Notes: generated by a model from the sequence alone, not told the origin. Positions 48,494 to 59,237 are shown, counted from the stretch's first letter. The stretch: 64,000 bases of DNA from Aurelia coerulea (GCA_039566865.1 CM076962.1:9418743-9482742), one strand, 5' to 3'. Made by a program: numbers and translations.

Positions 48494-50480
48494 TTTTATA
48501 GAGTCCAGGAGGCTTTTTGGGAAGAGAGATAGACCCCATGGCTTCTTCAGGCAGGTTTTTTTGTTTCGGTAGGGTTGATTTATTTGCCTGGTATTTGTTC
48601 ACTTAGGTGTTTGTTTTTTTGTGGCGTTAGTAGCCTTCGTTGTTGGAGAAATTAGTTGTTGCCTTTAACATGATTCTCTTCTTTTTCATTAATTCACATT
48701 TTTTGTTATTGTTTTCTAGCTATCCTCTTGACTTTAGTGGCGTTAGTAGCCCAAGGGCGGGGTGGGGAGGGGTAGATTGCATTTGATTTAATCCATAATA
48801 TTTTAAAGGGAAATCCATAAAAATTCCCTACAAAGCCCATTGTTTTCAAGAGTCCCGGAGGCTTTTTAGGAAGAGAGATAGACCCCTTGGCTTGCTCAGG
48901 CAGCTTTGCTTCAGTTGGGTTGATTTAGTTGCCTGGTATTTGTTCACTTAGGTGTTTGTTTCTTTTGTGGCGTTAGTAGTCTTCGTTGTTTGCCTTTGTT
49001 TTAGTGTATGCGTTATTTGTTTGGTAGAAATGATGTAGTCGTAATTCTTAGCTTAGGGGCTATAGTAGCTTTTTGCCGTTATTGACAGTACCCTTGTTCT
49101 TGTGGTAGCGTTGTTCATTTGGTTGCTCAAGTAGCGTTTGTTGCGTTGACCCTTTGATTTAATGAAGTAGCTCTTCTTGCCTCATTGCCGTAAGTTGCAG
49201 TTGCATTTCGTGACGTTGTGATTATTATGACAGCTTCTGTATATCTCCAATCTCCCTACTCGTAGAGCTTTATTCGTTTCAGTAGAGTTGATTTCGATTC
49301 CTTCGTTGCCCTAGTTTTCTTTCTTTCTTATGTGGCATTGGTAGCGTTTGTTTTGGGAGAAATTAGTTGTTAACTTCGTTTCGGTGTGTGTGTCATTTGC
49401 TTAGTAGAGAAGATGTAGTCGTAATTGTTGCCATAGTGGCCATAGTAGCTTTTGTGCCCTTCGTTGCCTTCCTTGCGTTATTAGTGTTAGTTGTGCAAGG
49501 TAAACCTCGCTGTTGTGGTTGAAATCCATAAAAATTGCCTACAAACCCCGTTGTTTTAAAGAGTCCCGGAGGCTTTTTGGGAAGAGAGATAGACCCCTTG
49601 GCTCGCTCACGCAGCTTTGCTTCAGTAGGGTTGATTTAGTTGCCTGGTATTTGTTCAATTAGGTGTTTGTTTCTTTTGTGGCGTTAGTTGTCTTCGTTTC
49701 GTTGTTTGCCTTTGTTTTAGTGTATGCGTTATTTGTTTGGTAGAAATGAATGATGATGTAGTCGTAATTCTTAGCTTAGGGGCCATAGTAGCTTTTTGCC
49801 GTTATTGACAGTACCCTTGTTCTTGTGGTAGCGTTGTTCATTTGGTTGCCCAAGTAGCGTTTGTTGCGTTGACCCCTTGATTTAATGAAGTAGCTCTTCT
49901 TGCCTCATTGCCGTAAGTTGCAGTTGCATTTCGTGACGTTGTGATTATTATGACAGCTTCTGTATATCTCCAGTCTCCCTACTCGTAGAGCTTTATTCGT
50001 TTCAGTAGAGTTGATTTCGATTCCTTCGTTGCCCTAGTTTTCTTTCTTTCTTATGTGGCGTTGGTAGCGTTTGTTTTGGGAGAAATTAGTTGTTAACTTC
50101 GTTTCGGTGTGTGTGTCATTTGTTTAGTAGAGAAGATGTAGTCGTAATTGTTGCCATAGTGGCCATAGTAGCTTTTGTGCCCTAAGTTGCCTTCCTTGCG
50201 TTATTAGTGTTAGTTGTGCAAGGTAAACCTCGCTGTTGTGGTTGCGTTAGTTGTTGAATTTCCCCCCAGTAGCTTTAACTCCGTCCATTAATGTAGTTGC
50301 TCTTCTTGGCTGAGTTCCCTTAGTAGCATTTGCTGACGTTGTTGTTATTTTAGAGCGTTTTCGTAAATCTCAGCCTCCCTTGTGGAAGATAACATCAGGT
50401 AGGAAGACTGCAAGTGTTATACTCAGCCCTTCGAGGAAAGTTTCATGGAAATAGTGAAAGAAATGGACTGCTCGTGCGCA
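48494..50480. repeat. Extended T/G-rich tail with a tandem duplication of about 0.71 kb
   Basis: 48811-49521 and 49522-50243 are near-identical, both starting AAATCCATAAAAATT and ending CTGTTGTGGTTG. Contents are the usual tail: GGCTTTTTGGGAAGAGAG, GTTGATTTAGTTGCCTGG, GAAATGATGTAGTCG, GTTAGTTGTGCAAGGTAAACC. This makes this tail the longest in the window. No gene seen. Confidence 0.8.
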
Positions 50481-50500
50481 GGGGCATTTGTGGAGGGAAG

Positions 50501-50560
50501 TTGGCACATTGCCAAATGACGTCAAATAATTTGGCAAAGTGCCAAGTCACCACTTATATC
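50501..50560. promoter_or_regulatory. Truncated NFI / CRE block
   Basis: TTGGCACATTGCCAA (50501-50515), CRE TGACGTCA (50517-50524) and TTGGCAAAGTGCCAA (50531-50545). Homology to the other blocks stops after CCAAGTCAC. Confidence 0.7.
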
Positions 50561-51018
50561 CGAGCAATGGTACAAGATACGAATGTTTGGTTTGTTCCTT
50601 AGTGAAGTACAATGATTTATGTCCAAACGGCAACCTTCATTTTGGAAAAAATATGAAAATCCTATGTGAAGACATTTCAGAAAAACTGCGAAAATCATCG
50701 TTTCGTTTACATAGCTGCCTTAGCGCTTTTAGTTGCGTTAGTTGTCTAACCGGCCTCGGTTGGTTTAGTGGCCTTACTTATGTTAGTTGGCTTCTTAGTT
50801 GTTGAGTAGATGTAGCTGCGCTTCTTGCCCATGGACTTAGTTGAGCCAGGACCTTCAGTGCCCTTAGTTGTCTTATTGGCCTTGGTAGCTTTAGTGGGCT
50901 TTCTTGCGTTAGTTGGCGTCTTGTTTTAGTTGCTAAGTAGATCTGGTTGCGTTTCTTACCTAAGTGGAGATGGTTATAGCTCGATTTGATTTGATTTTAT
51001 CTTTTTACCCATGTTAGC
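50561..51018. other. Non-module segment, then T/G-rich nonamers
   Basis: 50553-50700 has no counterpart elsewhere in the window; 50700-50990 is nonamer-rich like 39990-40310 (both contain GCCTTAGCGC...TTTTAGTTGCGT and GTTGAGTAGATGTAG). No gene recognised. Confidence 0.5.
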
Positions 51019-51024
51019 CCCCAC

Positions 51025-51100
51025 GTGACCTACATTGGCAACTTGCCAGGTAAGTCACGTGACATGGGGGCTAGGCACGTGACTGCCCCCAACAATTAAC
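51025..51100. promoter_or_regulatory. Partial NFI / E-box block
   Basis: CCACGTGACC, TTGGCAACTTGCCAG (last palindrome base lost), GTCACGTGAC at 51054-51063 and GGCACGTGACTGCCCCC. It matches the right half of 41690-41760. Confidence 0.6.
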
Positions 51101-51213
51101 CGTGGTAGCACCCTATTGTTCCTTAGTAACAAACTTGTATTGTCTTAACTTACTATAACCGGTGTCATTTAAGCATTTTCATAAATAGAGCTCCGTATAT
51201 TCTTAGAAAGAGC

Positions 51214-52475
51214 ATTTTTCATTGTTTCATTTTTTTCATTTTAAAATTATTTATGCACGGTAGCCCCGTCAGTCAGTATGACTGATTTTCAGGGGGCCGT
51301 GCCAAAAACTTTACAAATTAAAAAATCTACTAAAATTAATAATGGGAAAAGGAAACTAATTACAATCATAAATAATTTATCTACAACTATTTACAATAAA
51401 TTTACAACCGACCCTTTATCTTGTTCTTAAAAGAAGATAAAGAGGGAGCTTGCTTGGCCTCGCGGCTGAGATCATTCCAGATTTTTGCTCCACGAAATGC
51501 GAACGCTTTCTGTCCATTACTAGTTTTCATGAATGGCACTAGCAAGTCAGTTTCGGCATTTCTAAGGTTGATAATATTGCGATCAGAATTTCTAACAAAT
51601 AAATGCGAGAGATAATCAGGCGCGAGACTATTAACAGATTTATATACAGTTGTTGCAGTCTCACTTCTGATCATATCCCTCACAGTTGGCCATTTTAACT
51701 CTGTAATCAAAGCTTCGGCAGGAGCATCGTAGCTGCTATTTGTAATAATTCTAGCGGCACGATTCTGCAATTTCTGAAGCTTAGCCAGTCGGAACTCAGC
51801 ACAGTTCCCCCACACAGAACAGCAGTACCGAAAATGTGGCTCTACAATACCTCTATATAATTTGCAAAGTACAGTTTTTGGCAAAAATTTCTTTGCATAT
51901 TTTAAAAAACCTAACGAGCGGGAGACTTTGGCTTGAACAGATTTAATTTGCTCGTCCCACACGAGGTACTGGTCAACTTGGACACCAAGATACTTAATAC
52001 TGTCGACGAGTTCTACAGGGGAATCATCGATAACAAATGCAGGAGAATCCACAGTGTTTTCACCAATCTTTTTAAGATTTGGTCTAGATCCGATTACCAT
52101 TGCCTGAGTCTTGATTACATTCAAAGACAATTTATTGCCCTGAAGCCATTCTTTCAAACATTTCAATTCGTTGTTGAGCGTTTCAGTTAGATCCTCAATG
52201 CTCTTAGAGGAATAGGATATGCTAGTATCGTCGGCGTACATCGTAACTTTGCAGTTTTTCAAGGCGAATGGCAAATCATTTATATAGATTAGGAAGAGTA
52301 GCGGACCTAAACAAGAGCCTTGTGGAACACCACAGCTGATGCTTCCGATGTCAGATTCCACTCCATTAACCTTAGTGAATTGCTGCCTACTGCTGAGATA
52401 TGATTTGAACCATTGAAGCTCAAGACCCTGAATTCCGTACTTAGATAGCTTTTGAATAAGTATGGCATGATCAAC
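51214..52475 (-). mobile_element. 5'-truncated LINE (non-LTR retrotransposon)
   Basis: Inserted into a type 2 module at AAAGAGCA-CCATTGTGG; the intact site is seen at 41865 and 53590. The flank repeats only AGCA. On the minus strand the element gives the last 357 codons of an RT ORF, then a 3' UTR of about 190 nt with a stem built from GCACGGCCCC and GGGGCTACCGTGC, ending in A-rich TGAAA-like repeats. Such TGAA-type tails occur in L2/CR1-like elements; the clade is inferred. Confidence 0.88.
51402..52475 (-). pseudogene. LINE reverse transcriptase, C-terminal fragment
   Basis: A continuous frame of 357 codons and a stop, open from the truncation point. Residues 1-48 read VDHAILIQKLSKYGIQG and so on; there is no real start, and a GTG at 52361 is only a codon inside the RT. 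Motifs: GVPQGSCLGPLLFLIYIND at about 49-67, the catalytic YADD at about 80-83, GNKLSLNVIKTQ, and SIKYLGVQVD. The C-terminal region has RYCCSVWGN, LQKLQNRAARII, and KIWNDL near the end. The frame has no internal stop, so the copy is young, but it lacks the endonuclease and the N-terminal RT and cannot act alone. The C-terminal style is familiar from anthozoan genomes. Confidence 0.9.
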
Positions 52476-52690
52476 AGCACCATTGTGGAGGAGAAGATAT
52501 CACGTGATATGAGTGTGGTCACGTGAGAGCTCCCAATAGGTGATAATAATCGCTGGGACCGATCATGCACCCCACCACCACCCTAGCACCTCGTTGATAC
52601 TGCGGGATGAAGCCCTGACAGAGCGCCGTTGTGAAGGAGGATACCGCTGGCACCACCTTGCCCGCCCCTGCGAAGGTGAACGTGCCTAAT
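52476..52690 (+). repeat. Type 2 module fragment right of the LINE
   Basis: Resumes with AGCACCATTGTGGAGGAG, ATCACGTGATATGAG and GTCACGTGAG, then ATCATGCACCCCACCACC and CCTGCGAAGGTGAACGTGC. It then jumps at about 52688 directly to tail sequence, so the TATA and hairpins of this copy are deleted. Confidence 0.7.
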
Positions 52691-53310
52691 TTAAATGGAT
52701 TTTTAATAATAATAATAATAACAAAAATAATAATGTCTATAGTTACTGCAGTTAACTTCATTCTCTTCTTTTTTCATTAAATCACATTTATTGTTATTGT
52801 TTTCTAGCCATCCTCTTGACTTTAGTGGCGTTAGTAGCCCAAGGGCGGGGTGCGGGAGCGGTAGTTTGCATTTAATTTAATCCAGAATTTTTTGAATGAA
52901 AAATCCATCAAAATTCCCTACAAACCCCATTGTTTAAAAGAGTCTCGGAGGCTTTTTGGGAAGAAAGATAGACCCCTTGGCTTCCTCAGGCAGCTGTTTT
53001 TGCTTCAGTAGGGTTGATGTAGTTGCCTGGTATTTGTTCACTTAGGTGTTTGTTTGTTTTGTGGCGTTAGTAGCCTTCGTTGTTGGAGAAATTAGTTGTT
53101 GCCTTTGTTTTAATGTAGTTGCTCTTCTTGGCTGAGTTCCCTTAGTTGCATTTGCTGACGTTGTTGTTATTTTAGAACGTTTCCGTAGATCTCAGCCTCC
53201 CTTGTGGAAGACAACATCAGGTAGGAAGACTGCAAGAGTTATACTCAGCCCTTCGAGGAAAGTTTTCAGGAAATAGTGAAGGAAATGGACTGCTCATGCA
53301 CAGGGGCATT
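52691..53310. repeat. T/G-rich tail
   Basis: Tail sequence from TTTAAATGGATTTTTAATAATAAT through TTGTTATTGTTTTCTAG and GTTGATGTAGTTGCCTGG to CTTCGAGGAAAG, shortened by an internal deletion near 53110. Confidence 0.7.
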
Positions 53311-53322
53311 CGTGGGGGGAAG

Positions 53323-53442
53323 TTGGCGCAGTGCCAAATGACGTCACATAATTTGGCAAAGTGCCAAGTCACATGACCGGAACTTGGCACCGTGCCAAGT
53401 CACATGACCAATTTTGGAACTTTGCCAAGTAAGTCACGTGAC
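53323..53442. promoter_or_regulatory. NFI-palindrome / CRE / E-box cluster
   Basis: TTGGC-N5-GCCAA at 53323-53337, 53353-53367 and 53384-53398; CRE at 53339-53346; GTCACGTGAC at 53433-53442. Confidence 0.75.
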
Positions 53443-54141
53443 ATGGGGGCTAGGCACGTGACTGCCCCCAACAAATATACATTTTAGCACCCTACATACC
53501 ACTCCTTAGTTATCAACTGATGTAGTCTTTACTTACTATCACCCCTGTAATGAAGCATTTTCATACAGGGAGCCTGTATATTCTTATAAAGAGCACCATT
53601 GTGGAGGAGAAAATGTCACGTGATATGGGTGTGGTCACGTGACATCCCCCAATAGGTGGTACTAATCGCTGGTACCGATGATGCACCCCACCACCCAACG
53701 ACATCGTCCATACTGGGGGATGAAGCCCTGACAGAGCGCGCCGTTGTGAAGGAGGATACCGCTGGCACGAGCCTGCCAGCCCCTGCGAGGGTGAATGTGC
53801 ACGTGACCACGGCCGATGTGACGTGTATGTTGTTTACCACCGAGCACTGAGTGGATTGTTCGTTGATAGCCCTTGATAGCACCATCAAGTGTCATCAGTT
53901 GGGAAGACAATCGGCTGTCAATCAAAAACAATGACCTGCTGAAGAAGACTGCCAGGGAATTTGCCCCGCTGATACCCCAGCAGGTGGAGGTGACCCCAAA
54001 ATTTGGAGCTCTGATGAGGCGCATAGATTTTCCGGTCGATTTTTCGAGACGAAGAGCGAGATCGCGGAGGGCGGGAGAGCTGAGATCTCGCTGTGGGAGA
54101 GGACCAAATTCAGGGTTTGATGTGACCGCTCACTCCTTATG

Positions 54142-54255
54142 TATATAGACTAGGAATCCGAACCCGCGCTACGCGCGGGTTCGGAGTTCCTAGCTCCTGC
54201 GGAGGGCTTGGGCGCCTCCGGCGCCCGTGTCGGCCACTGTCGCGCTTCGCGCGCC
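54142..54255 (+). promoter_or_regulatory. TATA box and GC-hairpin cluster (three stems)
   Basis: TATATAG (54142-54148), ACTAGG, stem 1 with loop base change TGC to TAC, stem 2 intact, stem 3 deleted to a remnant GTGTCGGCC, stem 4 intact. Confidence 0.75.
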
Positions 54256-54591
54256 ATATTATCAGTACTTTCAGCGTTATTTTTGTCGTTGGTGTGGTTT
54301 CTTTATACTTGCTCTTGTTATCCTTCATTGTTCTAGTTACCTTAGCTGATGTAGTTGCATTGGTAGATGAAGTGAAAATAGTTGTAGCAGTTCTTCGGGT
54401 ACCTGGAGTGTGTTAGTAGTAGGCCTTAATTAGTAATAGGCCTTAATTAGTAGTAGGGCTTCTTAGTAGGCCTTGTTAGTAGGCGTTAATTAGCTGTCGT
54501 AGACCTTAATAAACTGTAATTGTAGCTATTTATTTTCTAGCCTACTTTAAATAGATAGAATAACAAAAATAATAAAAAAAATAACGATGTC
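54256..54591. repeat. T/G-rich tail start
   Basis: Closely matches 46927-47091 plus 47394-47571, which shows the 47092-47393 insertion cleanly as an addition. Confidence 0.75.
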
Positions 54592-54792
54592 GATGTCTTC
54601 TAGGCTGAAGAGTAATTTGCCTCTCTCAGGCTAACTCCGTTGTTTTTCATTTATTTTTTTATTTTAGATTGTAAATATAGGTAATTTGTTAGTAAATTTT
54701 AGTAATATTGTAAAGTTTGGCACGGCCCCCTGTAAAGCAATCCTCTCGATTGACGGGGCTACCGTGTAAAAATAATGAAAGATGAAATGAAA
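54592..54792 (+). mobile_element. LINE 3' end, copy 3
   Basis: Same truncation point and junction as 47572-47772, so one insertion event predates duplication of the module. The tail ends at ATGAAA next to the TA used by the following element. Confidence 0.75.
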
Positions 54793-54794
54793 TA

Positions 54795-55377
54795 CCGGGT
54801 GAGTCAAAAAAAACGTGGGGTGTTTGGCAGACTGTGACGTCGCTTGTAGCCACCCGATCGTCGTGAAATAAATGTGTCCGTGCAGCAAAGGTCTAACTTA
54901 GATTATAAGCCTTACCCCATTAAAATCGGTCACTTGGTGCATTAGTTAAAACGTATTTTCTTCGTAAGGCCTTGTATGGGAGTCTTGCAAACTGATGGAA
55001 TCTTTAGCCAGCAAGGCCATTCAGCATTTTAGCCTTGCCAAAGTTACAGATACACGTGGTATTATCAGAGGAGAATGAAATAGTTAGGAAATAGTGTTTT
55101 CTCTCCTGATAATACCACATGTATCTGTAACTTTGGTAAGGCTAAAATGCTGAAGGGCCTTGGCTAAAGATTCCATCAGTTTGCAAGACTCCCATACAAG
55201 GCCTTACAAAGAAAATACGTTTTAACTAATGCACCAAGTGACCGATTTTAATGTGGTTAGGCTTATAATCTAAGTTAGACCTTTTGCTGCATGGACAAAT
55301 TTATTTCACGACGATCGGGTGGCTACAAGCAACGTCACAGTCCACCAAACACCCCACGTTTTTTTTGACTCACCCGG
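54795..55377. mobile_element. 583-bp near-perfect palindromic TA-flanked element (MITE)
   Basis: Starts CCGGGTGAGTCAAAAAAAAC and ends with its inverse; TA at 54793-54794 and 55378-55379. Arms 54795-55075 and 55100-55377 are almost identical with a loop of about 24 bp. Its first 20 bases match 17 of 20 with the 861-bp element at 34736. No coding content; small frames at 54664-54888 and 55319-55534 cross its borders and are accidental. Confidence 0.9.
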
Positions 55378-55379
55378 TA

Positions 55380-55663
55380 TAGTTATTGCAGATAATATTA
55401 TTCTCTTCTTTTTTATTAATTCACATTTTTTGTTATTGTTTTCTAGCTATCTCCTTGACTTTAGTGGCGTTAGTAGCCCAAGGGCGGGGTGCGGGAAGGG
55501 TAGTTTGCATTTAATTTTATCCAGAATTTGTTGAATGAAAATTCCATCAAAATTCCCTACAAACCCCATTGTTTAAAAGAGTCCCGGAGGCTTTTTGGGA
55601 AGAGAGATAGACCCCTTGGCTTCCTCAGGCAGCTGTATTTGCTTCAGTAGTGTTGATTTAGTT
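55380..55663. repeat. T/G-rich tail
   Basis: TAGTTATTGCAG onward, including TTGTTATTGTTTTCTAG, up to TTGATTTAGTT, which is the target of the next insertion. Confidence 0.7.
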
Positions 55664-55857
55664 TAATTTGAAAAAGTAAAGGCCACGATACCAACGTCGA
55701 TTGCCGGATCCGAAGATGCTTGCGATGACGAAAAAATGAATAAATTTAAAGGCAGAAACACCGCAACACGACAAAAAAACAACAGCAAATACGATTAATT
55801 TAATTTTTGCCAATATTTCGTCCTGCCATGCAGGACTTCTTCAGGGCTGTAATGTGC
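55664..55857 (-). mobile_element. 194-bp Penelope-like fragment with hammerhead-like core
   Basis: Flanked by the 11-bp duplication TTGATTTAGTT (55653-55663 and 55858-55868). On the minus strand it contains CTGAAGA, A, GTCCTGC-ATG-GCAGGAC, GAAA (revcomp of 55816-55844). This matches the CUGANGA - stem II - GAAA core of hammerhead ribozymes that Penelope-like retroelements carry at their ends, with one extra A before stem II. The rest is A-rich with no frame. The assignment is by motif only. Confidence 0.55.
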
Positions 55858-55868
55858 TTGATTTAGTT

Positions 55869-56700
55869 GCCTGGTATTTGTTCACTTATGTGTTTGTTTG
55901 ATTTGTGGCGTTAGAAGCCTTCGTTGTTGGAGAAATTAGTTGTTGCCTTTGTTTTAGTGTATGCGTTGTTTGTTTGGTAGAAATGATGTAGTCGTAATTC
56001 TTGGCTTAGCGGCCATAGTAGCTTTGTTGCCGTTATTGATGGCACGATTATTGTTGTGGTAGCGTTGTTCATTTGGTTGCCCAAGTAGCGTTTGTTGCGC
56101 TCATCTCTTGATTTAATGAAGTTGCTCTTCTTGCGTTATTGGCGTAAGTTAGAGTTGCATTTCGTGACGTTGTGATTATTATGACCGCTTCGGTAGATCT
56201 TCAGTCTCCCTACTCGTAGAGCTTTTTTCGGTTCAGTAGAGTTGATTTAGATTCCTTCGTTGCCCTAGCTGTCTTTCTTTCTTTTGTGGCGTTGATAGCT
56301 ATTGTTGTGGGAGAAATTAGTTGTTAACTTCGTTTCGGTGTGTGCGTTATTTGTTTAGTAGAGAAGATGTAGTCGTAATTGTTGCCATAGTGGCCGTAGT
56401 AGCTTTTGTGCCCTTGGTTGCTATCCTTGCGTTATTAGTGTTAGTTGCGCAAGGTAAACCTCGCTGTTCTGGTTGCATTAGTTGTTGAAGTTCCTCCCAG
56501 TAGCTTGAACTCCGTCCATTAATGTAGTAGCTCTTCTTGGCTGAGTTCCCTTAGTTGCATTTGCTGACGTTGTTGTTATTTTAGAACGTTTCCATAGATC
56601 TCAACCTCCCTTGTGGAAGATAATATCAGGTAGGAAGACTGCAAGAGTTATACTCAGACCTTCGAGGAGAGTTTTCAGGAAATAGTGAAGGAAATGGACT
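55869..56700. repeat. T/G-rich tail
   Basis: Tail sequence from GCCTGGTATTTGTTCAC to CTTCGAGGAGAGTTTTC. No gene seen. Confidence 0.75.
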
Positions 56701-56730
56701 GCTCATGCACAGGGGCATTTGTGGGGGAAG

Positions 56731-56870
56731 TTGGCACAGTGCCGAATGACGTCACATAATTTGGCAAAGTGCCAAGTCACATGACCGGAACTTGGCACCG
56801 TGCCAAGTCACATGACCAATTTTGGAACTTTGCCAAGTAAGCATGGGGGCAGACACTTGACTGCCCCCAA
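56731..56870. promoter_or_regulatory. NFI-palindrome / CRE cluster, partly degenerate
   Basis: Imperfect NFI site at 56731-56745 (GCCGA), CRE at 56747-56754, exact NFI sites at 56761-56775 and 56792-56806. GTCACGTGAC is missing in this copy. Confidence 0.7.
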
Positions 56871-56926
56871 CTAATGTGAGATAGTATGACTGCCCTCACA
56901 GTGTAGCCTCCTTTTGTATGGGATAG

Positions 56927-57481
56927 GTCATTTGAAATTAGCCAATAAGAGTCGGCTATTATGTTTAGTAAGTTTAGTATGGAGTTTGTACCAATTGAAA
57001 TTAGCCAATGGCAATCTGCCTGTGCTAGATGGGTTGGGTCATTTTGAAATTAGCCAATAACAGTCAGCCTTCATCTTTAGTAGCTTCACTATGGGGCTTG
57101 TACCAATTGAAATTAGCCAATGGCAATCTGCATATGCTAGATCGGTTAGGTCATTTGAAATTAGCCAATAACAGTCGGCGTTCATCTTTAGTAGCTTCAC
57201 TATTGGGTTTGTACCAATTGAAATTGGCCAATGGCAATCTCCATATGGTAGATGGGGTCGGTCATTTGAAATGAACCAATAACAGTCGGCTTTCACCTTT
57301 CGTAGCTTCACTATGGGTTTGTACCAATTGAAATTGCCCAATGGCAATGTCTATATGGTAGATGGGATCGGTCATTTGAAATTAGCCAATAAGAGTCGGC
57401 TTTCATCTTTAGTAGCCTCACTATGGGGTTTGTACCAATTGAAATTAGCCAATGGCAATCTGCATATGCTAGATCGGTTAG
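56927..57481 (+). repeat. CCAAT-box array, five units
   Basis: Units start at 56927, 57038, 57150, 57261 and 57371, of 111, 112, 111, 110 and 111 bp. The indels break the open frame seen in the four-unit array, which argues against coding. Unit 4 has GAACCAAT in place of AGCCAAT. Confidence 0.9.
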
Positions 57482-58142
57482 GTCATGTGAAAATAGCTAA
57501 CAGGAAGTACCTTTTGTCTTTGCTGGATAAGTGCTGAATGCTGCGCACATTAACCTCTGTGCAGGTTAACGTATTCATTATGAATTGAAGTAATGAGCTA
57601 CTAATGATGTGATCGTCCTTATAACGATTGTTTCCCGGAGAAGTGGCTTCCTAATGATCTTGGCACGATTAACTTCCTACCTAATGATGTTGGCACGATA
57701 AAATTACCTGCAAAATCTGCTGCGACATAAGATTTGGTCGTGCAGATGATCTGTAGTTGACACCGGAATGTTAGGATAGTGATTCGTGAAGTTGAAATAT
57801 CTACAGGAGTGTTTGTTTGGGGAGTAGATCTTCGAAGATAGCGATTATGAAATATAAATTGGATGAAATTACCTTGGGGAAAAAGGGAATTCAACGGAAG
57901 TTTCAGAAATCAAGAGCATGGAAGTGAAACGTAAGTAGGCCTATGTTTTCGCTGGAGCAGGAAGAAAGCTGGAGTTATTTGCTACTTGCATATTTTTCAT
58001 GACAGAACAGTGTTACTTCTTGCTTCAGTAGAGGGGAATAGGCCTATCTATAATCGTTGTTGACTTCCATACTGAGCTCACTCGAAACGTGTGAACTTAC
58101 CAAGTCACATGATAGGAGCTATGCCTAGTCACATGACCAATC
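57482..58142. other. Conserved inter-block segment, copy 2
   Basis: Homologous to 45616-46240. Donor-like AAACGTAAGTAGG has GTAAGT at 57931-57936. The minus frame is shortened to 91 codons by indels. Confidence 0.6.
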
Positions 58143-58649
58143 TTGGCAACTTGCCAAGTGAGTCACGTGACATGGGGTGCCATCATGTGACTGCCCCCAG
58201 TCAGTTTTCCCATTGTTTTTGTGGAGGTGAGCCCCAACTGTTGGGGAGGAGGACATGAGCCCCTGTGAGGTTCATTGCGTGACGTCGGTGTTACGTAGCC
58301 CCTAGGTTGTTGACAATCCAGCATTGTTTTCTGTTGACAAACCGATTTTGTCCGTTGACGACCCTTGATGACCCCATCAAGAGTCGTTAGTGACTCACCT
58401 CGATTGTTCCGTGACGTTCGACGTACGTCAAACTGGAAAATAGGATGGCTGCCAAAAAGTTCCCCCGCTCCTACCCCAGCTCGAGTGGCTGCCCCCAACT
58501 TCCCACATACATTCCACAAACTTAGATTTTCGGGGCGATTTTCGGAGAGGAAGAGCGGCGGCGAGGGGGCACGGGAAGGTGGAGATCCCGGCAGAGCAGA
58601 CACATTAATTCGAGGACAAAAGAACAATCTTAGCCGACCTCTCACCCGT
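58143..58649 (+). promoter_or_regulatory. Second NFI/E-box block and promoter-like segment
   Basis: TTGGCAACTTGCCAA (58143-58157), GTCACGTGAC (58162-58171), ATCATGTGACTGCCCCC, CRE-like GTGACGTCGGTGTTACGTAG, the CCCTTGATGACCCCATCAAG stem-loop, and the purine run GAGGAAGAGCGGCGGCGAGG. Confidence 0.6.
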
Positions 58650-58775
58650 TATATATAAGACTAGGAATCCGAACCCGCGCTGCGCGCGGGTTCGGAGTTC
58701 CTAGCTCCTGCGGAGGGCTTGGGCGCCTCCGGCGCCCGGGCCGCCTGCGGCGGCCACTGTCGCGCCTCGCGCGCC
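58650..58775 (+). promoter_or_regulatory. TATA box and four GC hairpins
   Basis: TATATAAG, then ACTAGG, stems 1-3 as in 46812-46906 and stem 4 with loop TTC changed to CTC. All stems remain perfect apart from the shared bulge in stem 1. Confidence 0.8.
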
Positions 58776-59237
58776 ATATTATCAGTACTTTCAGTGCTAT
58801 TTTTGTCGTTGGTGTGGTTTCTTTATACTTGCTCTTGTTATCCTTCATTGTTCTAGTTACCTTAGCTGATGTAGTTGCATTGGTAGATGAAGTGAGAATA
58901 GTTGCCGCAGTTCTTCGCGTACCTGAAGTGTGTTAGTAGTAGGCCTTAATTAGTAATAAACCTTAATTAGTAGTAGGCTTCTTAGTAGGCCTTGTTAGTA
59001 GGCGTTAATTAGCTGTCGTAGCCTTAATTGGCTGTAATTGTAGCTATTTATTTTCTAGCCTACTTTAAATAGATGTTTAATAACAAAAATAATAAAAAAA
59101 TAACGATGTCTATAGTTATTGCAGTTAACTTTATTCTCTTCTTTTTTCATTAATTCACATTTTTGTTATTGTTTTCAAGCTATCTCCTTGACTTTAGTGG
59201 CGTTAGTAGCCCAAGGGCGGGATGGGGGAGCGGTAGA
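58776..59237. repeat. T/G-rich tail start
   Basis: CATATTATCAGTACTTTCAG through AGGCCTTAATTAG repeats and TTGTTATTGTTTTCAAG (acceptor-like AG kept, T changed to A) to GGGGAGCGGTAGA. This copy lacks the LINE 3' end and shows the empty site. Confidence 0.75.

Larger units (their letters stand above)
53300..54255 (+). repeat. Short promoter-like module (type 2), copy 2
   Basis: Best preserved type 2 copy. It has the NFI/CRE block, GAGCACCATTGTGGAGGAG, ATGTCACGTGATATGGG, GTCACGTGAC at 53634-53643, CCCTTGATAGCACCATCAAG, a GC-richer segment, TATATAG and hairpins. Minus-strand frames of 61-120 codons overlap one another and are not conserved with copy 1. Confidence 0.8.
56700..58775 (+). repeat. 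Long promoter-like module (type 1), copy 2
   Basis: Same order as 44930-46926 with five CCAAT units. Differences: its first NFI site is degenerate, and the last E-box of the first block is deleted (CCAAGTAAGCATGGGGG). Confidence 0.85.

Noticed and set aside
52359..52361. GTG start of a 319-codon LINE protein
   Set aside because: The frame continues upstream to the truncation at 52475 with RT-like residues, so this is an internal codon.
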